Source of the DNA: Bettongia penicillata ogilbyi
Taxonomy: Eukaryota > Chordata > Mammalia > Diprotodontia > Potoroidae
Length of the DNA: 64,000 nucleotides
Direction: 5' to 3'
Assembly: GCA_023548195.1 (NCBI GenBank)
Contig: JAJHZJ010000008.1
Span: 2,745,215-2,809,214 of the forward strand
Below, piece after piece: positions 53,560-61,539 of the stretch. Made by a program: the position numbers and the translations under genes. Every line of letters starts with the position of its first letter. The stretch's first letter is position 1. The notes below the pieces were generated by a model. The model saw nothing but the letters and a program-made list of their open reading frames with translations, was not told where the DNA came from and did not search any database.

Positions 53560-53698
53560 TTTAATCCATCATTCAACATGCATTTCTTAAGTCTTCACTC
53601 AGTGCCTGGTACTGCACTAAGCTCTGGAGAGATAATAAAAAGCAGAAACAGTTCCAACCCTCAAGGAGCTTATATTCTAATGGTGGGGAGGTAGCTTG
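53560..53698 (+). mobile_element. Ancient interspersed repeat, family unassigned
   Basis: 'cttcactcagtgcctggtactgcactaagctctggagagata', 'ccaaccctcaaggagcttatattctaatggtgggg'. Confidence 0.55.
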
Positions 53699-53801
53699 TA
53701 CAGGGTGTCCCAAAAATCTGAATGAAATTTTAAGCCCTAACATGTTTAAATATTTTAATTATTTTAAAGCTTAAAGCCTCACTAAGACTTTGGGGATACC
53801 A
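53699..53801. mobile_element. Mariner-like palindromic MITE
   Basis: Left end TACAGGGTGTCCCAAAAATC pairs with the right end GACTTTGGGGATACCATA. Inner arms 'gaaattttaagccc' and 'aaagcttaaagcctc' also pair. The roughly 100-bp palindrome with a TACAGGGTGTCCC start and TA flanks fits a mariner/Tc1-type non-autonomous element. The right flank TA merges with a TA microsatellite. Confidence 0.7.
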
Positions 53802-53802
53802 T

Positions 53803-53834
53803 ATATATATATACATACATACATACATAAATAC
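53803..53834. repeat. (TA)(CATA)n microsatellite
   Basis: TATATATATA then CATA units, between the MITE and the LTR. Confidence 0.9.
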
Positions 53835-54285
53835 TGTAGTGCCAAGGCAATATTCAAAGTGCCTATTGGTGATCATGAATATGCCGGTATAGTTCTGAAT
53901 CACAAAATACAACAAACTCTCCACATGGAAGACAGAAACAAAACATTTATTCAAACACTAGAAAGCCTAATCCCCAAACTGGAAAACCAAATCCATCATA
54001 GCAACAAATCAATTCATCATAGTAAACCAAGAAGTCTATATTCATTATCAGGCCTTCCCACAAACACTCACAGCCAACTGCCTGCTTCCTCTGTCCTTCC
54101 CAGCTCTGTCTAGTCTGATCAAATTCCTCTCAGCTCTGCTCCAGCTCTGCCTCTTCCTATTCCACCTGTTCAGCAAGCTCCTTCCACCACAGGCTTCATG
54201 TAACTCAAACTTCCATGTGACCTAGACAGGTCATATGGGCCTATTAATGAATGGGAAAGATGTTCCCATTTAAATTATCATTACA
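53835..54285 (-). mobile_element. Solo ERV LTR in a TA/CA microsatellite
   Basis: 451 bp, + strand from TGTAGTGCC to TCATTACA. Flanks AATAC (53830-53834) and TATAC (54286-54290) match at 4 of 5 bases. Family features: 'gatcatgaatatgccggtatag', 'cctattaatgaatgggaaagatgttccc'. CATA-rich text lies on both sides, so the insertion was probably into the microsatellite. Confidence 0.75.
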
Positions 54286-54490
54286 TATACATACATACAC
54301 ACATGTGCATATACACATACACGTGTATTATACATGCATACATACTGTATGTTTGTAGATGTATTGTATACATATACACACAATATATACATATATACTC
54401 ACATATGTGTGTATACTTACAGACATATATGCATATGCATACATATACATACATACACACATATATTATATCTTTATATTCATATATATT
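54286..54490. repeat. (CATA/TATACA)n microsatellite
   Basis: A degenerate alternating tract of CATA, TATACA and TATG units, about 200 bp. The long frame in it (Y, I, T, H, C repeats) is an artefact. Confidence 0.9.
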
Positions 54491-54529
54491 TATGAATAGA
54501 AGGAAGATAACTTAGAGGTGAAGGCATTT

Positions 54530-55150
54530 TTCAGCACCTGGAGGCAATGAAAGGAAGCAGGCCTCCTGCAGAAGGCAAACTTTGAACTGAATCTTGCAAT
54601 AAGCCAGGGATTCTAACAGGCAGGGTTGTATCAGGAGGACATTTTAGGCAAGGAGGGATAGCCTATGCAAAGGGAAGGAGTCAAGAGAGGTAAGGATAAG
54701 CAAGCAAGCACACAAAAGGGAATAATGTGTAAAAAGACTGAGTCGTAAATAGGGGTGTGTTGGTAAATGTTTATAGCTTTCTAGAGGGAAAATGTACCCA
54801 TGACATACTTTTAATTTTAATCAAGAATATTAACATTTTCTCCATCACTTTCTTAAATCTAGACAAATCATGCCTTGATTCCCAAATTCTAAATGCTTGC
54901 ACTGGAATTTTAACTTTCAGCTTTTCTGAGCTGGTTCCAGGACATCCCTGGTTGTAAAAGTCTTTAAATATGAAACAGAGGAGATCATATTTGTTACTAG
55001 GTTTAATAGGGAGGAGAGTGATACAGCCAGATCTATCATTTAGAAAAATCACTTTGGCAGCTTTATGGAGGGTAGATTGGTGCCTCCAATTAGCAGGCTG
55101 TAGTTCAGGTATGAAGTGATGAGAAGTGATCTAGGCTAGTGGCCATGTGA
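54530..55150 (+). mobile_element. Ancient interspersed repeat, distal parts
   Basis: 'aatcttgcaataagccagggattctaacaggcag', 'ttttaggcaaggagggatagcctatgcaaagggaaggag', and after a gap 'ggagagtgatacagccagatctatcatttagaaaaatcactttggcagctttatggagggtagattgg'. The order fits one old long element continuing the family at 36440-36960. Confidence 0.45.
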
Positions 55151-55457
55151 GTGGGGAGAAGAGAAGGCATATGAGAAATGTTATGGGGAGAGAAATGACA
55201 AAACACTTAATTGGACATTTGGCATTATCAGACAGGAGACATAGGAGCCTTGGAGGTCTAGCCTCCAGCAGGTTCTGGGCAGCTAGAGGGACACCAATGG
55301 AGACATGATAGGGAGTTATTCTTCTCAAGGGGGTTGCTAATAATGGGAACACCAATTCCCACAACATCCCCTAAACCTTGATGGGGGCCAGTCAAGGCAG
55401 GCACAGTTTTATTCCCCACTTATTGACTAGTGTTCCCTCAATTTATAGAGAGGCGCA

Positions 55458-55772
55458 TGGGGCAGCTAGATGATGCTGTGGATGGAGCACCAGTGCAGGA
55501 GTCAGGAGGACCTGAGTTCAAATCTCAACTCAGACACTTGACACTCACAAGTTGTATGACCTTGGGCAAGTTACTTAACCCTAATTGCCTCATCCTGGGT
55601 CATCTTCAGTCATCCTGATGAATATCTGGTAACTGGATTCAGATGGCTCTGGAGGACAAGTGAGGCTGGTGACCTGCATGCACAGCCCTCCCTCACTCAA
55701 AATAAAGTCAAGTGCAAGTCATGTCATTACTTCTCTGATGGCATGGTCTTCTTTGACAATGAAGGACAAATG
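55458..55772 (+). mobile_element. Long tRNA-headed SINE, full length
   Basis: 'ggggcagctagatgatgctgtggatgg', 'caggagtcaggaggacctgagttcaaatctc', 'catcctgatgaatatctggtaactgg', 'ctctggaggacaagtgaggctgg', 'gcatggtcttctttgacaatgaagg'. Same family as 10414-10718. Confidence 0.93.
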
Positions 55773-56199
55773 CACACAGAGAGGCACACACAAAGAAGGC
55801 AACTTGACAGCAATAACCTCACAAGTGTACATTAACTTAAGCAATATTGTGGTGATTCAGTATAATGCAGATTCAATAGATATTTACAACTTAAGCACGT
55901 ATGTTTACATTATCTTTATTATATGATGTGCAAGTGTGGTGAGATTGTTTACAAGCCATGAGTCTGGGAACTAGGAGATTGTTTATAGTCGTGGATCCTG
56001 GGAACTAGAATCTTGAAAAGAAAATAAATCCACCTTATATACAGGGATGAATGGGAGAGAGAAATCAAGGTTACAAGTTTGACACCAAGGTTGACCCAGA
56101 CTCCACTGACCTGCCTTGGCAAAGACTCATGACTTTGCTGACACTGCACCCACTCTGGCTATCATATATGATGCCCATAATCAAACAGCGGCCACTTCA
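55773..56199. other. Unassigned sequence
   Basis: No repeat or exon recognised. Confidence 0.3.
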
Positions 56200-56335
56200 C
56201 CCTCAAAAAAAAAAAAAAAAGAGAGAGAGAGAGAGGAGGTGATCTAGGGGGAAAAATTTAAAACTCAAAATCTTATGGAAGTGAATGTTGAAAACTAAAA
56301 ATAAATGAATTAATTATAAAAAAAATTAAAATTAG
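56200..56335 (+). mobile_element. Short L1 3' tail with A/GA-rich start
   Basis: A-run and (GA)n at 56204-56236, then 'gggggaaaaatttaaaactcaaaatcttatggaagtgaatgttgaaaactaaaaataaatg', the extreme L1 3' end with its tail. Only about 90 bases of L1. Confidence 0.75.
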
Positions 56336-56389
56336 AGAAAAATGAGTTATTTAAAAAGTCTGTTATTCCTCCTTTTCTCCAGTAGAATA

Positions 56390-56580
56390 CATAGCATTTT
56401 AGTTTGCAAAGGACTTTTTATATTGTCAATATCATATATTATCTCATTTACTTGTCAGAACAATTCTGTGAGTTGGGTACTGTCATTACCATTTCACAGC
56501 TGAGGAAATTGAGGCAAACAGAGGTTAAATGACTTGCCCAGGATCACCCAGCTAAGAAGTGACTGTTTGAGGCCAGATTT
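56390..56580 (-). mobile_element. MIR relic
   Basis: 'catttcacagctgaggaaattgaggcaaacagaggttaaatgacttgcccaggatcacc'. Confidence 0.75.
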
Positions 56581-56599
56581 TAATTCATAAATTCATGGG

Positions 56600-56900
56600 A
56601 AATAGGCACTGGGGCCTAGTGTGCAGCTCTCCATACGTATTTACTCAAACTTGCATTCTTCCCCTGGGACATCTGGCTCTGATACCGTATCTTATCTGGG
56701 ACCTTAGACTTCCAAGCCACTTCCAGGCCATTCTCCCTCCCCATGCCCCACCTTTCGGCCCTCCTTTTTTAATATATTGTCTTCTTTGGTTGGAATGTAA
56801 ACTCACTGAAGTCAGGGACTCTTGCATGCTTGTACTTGTATCCCCAGGATTTAAGCACAGCCCCTGTTATATTAATAAGTGTTTCACAAATAATTTACCT
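56600..56900 (+). mobile_element. L2-type 3' end
   Basis: 'gttggaatgtaaactcactgaagtcagggactcttgc', 'cttgtatccccaggatttaagcacagcccctg', 'aataagtgtttcac'. Confidence 0.6.
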
Positions 56901-57431
56901 TTCCATATTTGTTTCTCTCTGTGTGTGATACTCTTCCACACAAAGTCCAATAATTTCCCAATTCTTTGTTAAGTGCCTACTGTGTATAGAGCTGAAGACT
57001 AGGCCTCCCAGGAGATGTAAACATGATGCTTCTAACCCTGACCCCCAAACCTTTGTTTCATGTGGCTCAACTGCTGCAAGAAACCTGCTGTCAGTGCATT
57101 AATTATTCAGCAAAGGAATTCAATGAGTTGGGCACAGTATCCTAATTGTTCACCAGGTGGTGCTCTGCCTGAGTCACCAGATCAGCTGAGTGTCTCCTTG
57201 GATCTCTGGCTATCAGAGAGAGCTAAGCCTAGAAATGCCTACAGGATCACCTTCCTTCCTTCTTCTCCCTCTGTCCCCGGCCAAGTCCACATTTTGGTAA
57301 TGCTGTCATTAATGTGGCTTAATATTCTCTTTGACTAGGTGCAAAATTAATCTAGGGCATGGAATTGAATAGTGCTAAAATATTAATATTAAAAATATTA
57401 AATTAATATTAAAATATTAATATTGCATGTT
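56901..57431. other. Unassigned sequence
   Basis: Ends in an AATATTA-rich palindromic patch (57375-57424). Nothing else recognised. Confidence 0.35.
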
Positions 57432-57655
57432 AAGTGGCACCCGCTGGGCCTAGAATCAGGAAGATTCATCTTCATAAGTTCAAATCTGGCCTCAGACACT
57501 CGTTGTGAGGCCCTGGGGACAATCCCAGTTGCCTCAGTTTCCTCATCTTGTCAAATGAACTGGAGAAGGAAATGGCCAACTACTCTAGTATCTTTGCCAA
57601 GAAAACCTCAAATGGGGTCACGAAGAGTCACATGTGATTGAAAAACAAGTGAATG
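57432..57655 (+). mobile_element. tRNA-headed, RTE-tailed SINE
   Basis: 'aagttcaaatctggcctcagac', 'ctggagaaggaaatggccaactactctagtatctttgccaagaaaacc', tail 'gggtcacgaagagtcacatgtgattgaaa'. Confidence 0.9.
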
Positions 57656-57900
57656 ATATACCCTTCCAACATTATTTCACATTAATAGCCTTCATACACC
57701 GTATTCTTCCTCAAACCTGACATGCTGCCTTCCTACTGCCATGCATTTCTACAGACCATATTTCATACTGGCAACATACTTAGCTTGGCCTTTCAGAATC
57801 CTTGTGTCCCATCCTGAAGACAATAGGAAGCCACTCAAGGGTGAACAGGGATAAGGAGACAAATTATGGCAAGAAGGAGAGGGGAAGGGAATTTTATGTG

Positions 57901-57903
<3 letters not shown>
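57656..57903. other. Unassigned sequence
   Basis: Nothing recognised. Confidence 0.3.

Positions 57904-57937
<34 letters not shown>
57904..57937. repeat. (CA)n microsatellite
   Basis: About 17 uninterrupted CA units, immediately before an antisense MIR-type element. Confidence 0.95.
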
Positions 57938-57939
<2 letters not shown>

Positions 57940-58095
57940 GCCAGGCACTGGGCTAAATGCTTTACCATTGCTATCTCATTTGAATCTCACAAAAGCTCTA
58001 GGAGGTAGGTGCTCTTTCTGTACTTACTTACAAAGGAGGAAATAGGCAAACAGAGGTTAAATGCCATGACCAGGGTCACAAAATTAAGAATAATA
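57938..58095 (-). mobile_element. MIR-type relic
   Basis: 'gtgccaggcactgggctaaatgctttaccattgctatctcatttg', 'aggtaggtgctc', 'gaggaaataggcaaacagaggttaaatgcc'. Confidence 0.7.
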
Positions 58096-58330
58096 GCTAA
58101 CATTTATGTAGCACCTACTATGGGCTAGGCACTATAAATGCTTTACAATTAGTATCTCATTTGATTCTTGCAACAACCCTAGGAGGTAGGAGCTATTGTT
58201 AGCCTTATTTCACAGGTGAGGAAACTGAGGCAAACAGAAGTTAAATGACTTACTCAGGGTCACACAGCTAGTAAGTGTCTGAGGTCAAATTTGAACTCAG
58301 GTCTTCCTGACTCCAGGTCCAGGGCACTTG
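58096..58330 (-). mobile_element. MIR-type element, near full length
   Basis: 'gctaacatttatgtagcacctactatgggctaggcac', 'aggtgaggaaactgaggcaaacagaag', 'gggtcacacagctagtaagtgtctgaggtcaaatttgaactcaggtcttcctgactccagg'. A second tandem copy of the same orientation. Confidence 0.8.
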
Positions 58331-58739
58331 CCACTTAGCAAGACACAAGAATTTGAGAGTAAACTGCATACCAAATTTGAACCCTTAGGAGACGAGAAGA
58401 TCTTCGAGAGAATTCATATTAAAGATAAAATTATTCAGGAGAGAACCCATACTAAGGAGACAGGAGATTTATGATTATCAGCAAAGAAGACTAAGAAGGA
58501 ATAGATAGATGAGGAGAAATTATGTCAATATCCTGAAAACTGAAGCAGGAGGGAGTGATCAAGGTGTCAAAAATTGCACTTATCCATATGGATATTCACT
58601 CTGAGACACAGAGAGCAACCTTCACCATCTTGAGTGCTGGGCTTCTCCTCTCCTGTTACTTCATCATTATTAAAAATTGATTTGCACTGGAAGACAATAA
58701 AGTGTTGCCCCTAGGGAGACTGAAATTGTCATGGAAACA
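58331..58739. other. Unassigned sequence
   Basis: A-rich text with a faint zinc-finger-linker look near 58405-58455, rejected below. No exon claimed. Confidence 0.3.
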
Positions 58740-58870
58740 AGCATTTACCCATCACCTTCACTATGCCAGGCTCTCCAGAGATACCAAGAAAGGCAAAAGA
58801 CAGTTCCTACCCTCAAGGAACTCAGAGTCTATTGAGAGAGATGATATGCAAATGAGATAATAATAAATAA
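58740..58870 (+). mobile_element. Ancient interspersed repeat, family unassigned
   Basis: 'ccaggctctccagagataccaagaaaggcaaaagacagttcctaccctcaaggaactcagagtctattgagag'. Confidence 0.55.
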
Positions 58871-59264
58871 TAAGATAACAATAAAGTAATCTTGCTTTTA
58901 TGGCTAACCAGGCAGTGGTAGCTTCTCACTGTTGTCAGTGTACTTACCTGGAAATGCCCCTGAGCCATTTACTTGCTTCTAGTCTGCCATAGATGAGAAA
59001 ACCATATAACCAAGACTGCTAGAATTATTTGTAAAGTAAGAATAAAAGACTTTGTCTTATGATAACCACAGAATGGCATAATTGGAAAATACATCAAAAG
59101 GCATCTAATCCAACCTACGCCTAAACAAAGTTCCCCTCTAAAATATCCTTAAAAGGGTTCATCTGATTTCTATTTGAAGATCCCCAGATCTCCAGTGTTC
59201 TCTTTTTTCTCCTCTTTTTCTTCTTCCTTCTCCTCTTTCTCTTCTTTCACTGGATAAAGGGGTA
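58871..59264. other. Mostly unassigned sequence
   Basis: A decayed MIR-like phrase ('aggcatctaatccaaccta') at 59098. Pyrimidine-rich patch 59200-59250. Confidence 0.3.
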
Positions 59265-59465
59265 TGTCCAGAGTTAGGAAGTCCTGAGTTCAAATTCTCC
59301 CTCAGATACTTACCTGTATGTTCTTGGCTAGCTTCCTTGACCTCTTTCAGTTCCAGTTTCCTAATTTGTATTAGGGAGGTACTACTAGCTCCTACTTACC
59401 AGGGTTGTTGTGTAGATAAAATAAGAAAATATTTGTAAAATGCTTTGCAGATTTTAAAGTGCTAT
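59265..59465 (+). mobile_element. MIR/CORE-SINE relic
   Basis: 'gtatgtccagagttaggaagtcctgagttcaaattctccctcag', 'cagttccagtttcctaatttgtattagg', 'aaaatgctttgcagattttaaagtgctat'. Confidence 0.7.
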
Positions 59466-59826
59466 AGTTGTAGTTTAGTCATTCACTTGTGTCCAACTCT
59501 TTGTGACCCCATGGACTATAGCATGCCAGGCTCTTCTATCCTCCACTATCTCTTGAAGTTTGTCCAAGCTTATGTTCATTGTTTCTATGACACTATCTAT
59601 CCATCTCATCCTCTACCATCCCCTTTTTCTTTTGCCATTAATCTTTTTCAGCCTCAGAGTCTTTCCCAATGAGTCCCATCTTCTCGTTATGTAGCTAAAG
59701 TACTTAAGTTTTTGCTTCAGTATTTAACCTTCCAGTGAATGGCCTGAGTTAATTTCTTTAGGTATTGACTGATTTGACTTCCTTACTGTCCAAGGGACTC
59801 TCAAAAGTCTTCTCCAGCAAAAGTGC
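59466..59826 (-). mobile_element. RTE/BovB-like LINE 3' region
   Basis: The + strand carries 'cttgtgtccaactctttgtgaccccatggactatagcatgccaggctcttctatcctccac', then 'tcttgaagtttgtccaagctta', 'ccttactgtccaagggactctcaaaagtcttctccagca'. Both ends are the reversed 3'-region words typical of BovB-type RTE LINEs. Its terminal word (tccaactctttgtgac) is the same one that ends the abundant SINEs of this window, naming the RTE as the likely mobilising partner. Confidence 0.8.
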
Positions 59827-60704
59827 TGTATTAGTGCTACAAGGTCACTAATTCTACTTTTAAACAACTAAAATTGTTGTTTGAACAACTAAAATCACTG
59901 ACTTCATATAATTTATATTTTATATTTAGATAAGTTATCTACCTGGGATTTATGACAGTACATGCTATGATCCCATTTTCACCATGTTATTATCTAGTTC
60001 TCCCAATAGTTTTATTGACAAATAATTTACAAGGTTCTTGACTTCTAAGCCAGAATAATACAAAGTCTTGTCAAGCTAGAAAGGCTAGAATGTGGCTTAG
60101 TATATCTGTCTGCTAAGGAGTAAACAAGATACCTGCAGAGTAATGATGCAGAGTAAAATGCAGAGTAGCCTTAGTTGCTCTTGAAGACTATCAACTAAAT
60201 CACAAATGGGATGTGATTTAAATCAGTGGAAATACTACTCATCTCCCAAAAAATTATGGATCCATGAAGTATGGAAGTATTCATTAATTTTTCAAAATGT
60301 TTTTCTTCTGTCTTATTTTTACCAGGTTTGGAGATCAAAAGATAATGAATCTGTGAGAATTGACAGAGAAGTCTTTAGGCACCAAAGACATGGGACTAGA
60401 ACTGAAACTAAGAAAGCTAGGGAAGCTATAAAGTAAAAGTTGAGTGTAGTTCAGGGCAGTAATGGATGACCTAAGGATTAATTCTACAAGATAAGACTGA
60501 GAAATCCTCTCACTTCCATGACACAGCAGCATTTGACAATCCAAATTTACCATAGGCTAGAAATCTAAGATGCCCAGTCTAGTATCCCTTCTTTTATCCT
60601 TGACAGAGTTGAAACACAACAAAGAATTAAGTCTATGGCTGTTCAAACCACAGAGTGGCAAGTGATGGTTAGGATAAGACATTTATACTCTGCAATATAT
60701 TGAG
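59827..60704. other. Unassigned sequence
   Basis: Unique AT-rich text. A 76-codon frame at 60206-60436 has no known motif. Confidence 0.35.
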
Positions 60705-60955
60705 AGAGAAATTTGTACTTTGTACTTGATGTCAGAAGACCCAGGAATGAGTCCTGGCCCTGTTATTTACTAGCTATGCAATCTTGGGCAAATCAATTCA
60801 CCACACTGAAACCTTAGTTTCCCCATCCATGAAATGGAACCAATAATACTTGCGTTAACTACATTGTAGGAGTGTTATAAGGGGGAAAACAGCATAAAGT
60901 TTATAAATATCTTGAAAATTGTTAACCTTTATGTAAATGCAAACTGTTATCATTA
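60705..60955 (+). mobile_element. MIR/CORE-SINE relic
   Basis: 'gtacttgatgtcagaagacccaggaatgagtcctggccctg', 'agctatgcaatcttgggcaaatcaa', 'tagtttccccatccatgaaatgg', 'attgttaacctttatgtaaatgcaaactg'. Confidence 0.65.
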
Positions 60956-61339
60956 TGAATTATTTGTAGGATTTGCTTTGTTTTTTACTATTACAAAGAA
61001 ATCAACTACGAACTACTTTGGAAATACAAATATATCTTTCAAAAAGGGACTTTTTACAACTTGGTAGTGAGTAGGCTCTTTAGTGCACCTGTAGTGACCT
61101 GGTGTAATGTCAGCAGAAGGAATAATCTGCTTCCAAGCCCAGGAAAGAGCAGGGGATGCTCCATGCATCTCACATAGCTACACCAAAATTTATTTCAGTA
61201 TAATTCAACATTCATTAGCTACTAAATTCATATCACTGTGGTATGTACCAAAGACGTAAAGATTAAAAACAACTCAGCCCCAGCTCTCAAGGAACACAAC
61301 TGAGGAGAAGTTAATAAGAAATAGCTCTTTCAGCCTGGG
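60956..61339. other. Unassigned sequence
   Basis: Nothing recognised beyond a possible ancient-repeat phrase ('cagctctcaaggaacacaac') at 61280. Confidence 0.3.
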
Positions 61340-61490
61340 ATTTTCCTTCACACCTCCCTACTTCTGTTAATAGTACCAAGGTACATTCAATCACTCAGGT
61401 CTCTCTTCTTCACTCCCCTCATTTAATCAGGTGCCAAGTCCTATCAATTCTACCTCCAAAATATTTTCTAAGTTTTAAGATCAAACATTA
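61340..61490 (+). mobile_element. L2 coding-region fragment
   Basis: 'caggtgccaagtcctatcaattctacctccaaaatattttctaag' is the L2 segment that follows the S-Q-S-V-A-K block. Confidence 0.5.
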
Positions 61491-61539
61491 GAAGGATCTT
61501 TGAATTTTCTAGTCCAAAATGCTTTATTTTATTTGTTCT

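Noticed and set aside
54303..54515. 70-codon Y/I/T/H-rich frame
   Set aside because: Produced by the CATA/TATACA microsatellite.
58405..58460. Possible C2H2 zinc-finger remnant ('gagagaattcatatt...caggagagaacccatact')
   Set aside because: Resembles the H-x3-H linker words of zinc-finger genes, but there are no paired cysteines or histidines at the right spacing in any frame.
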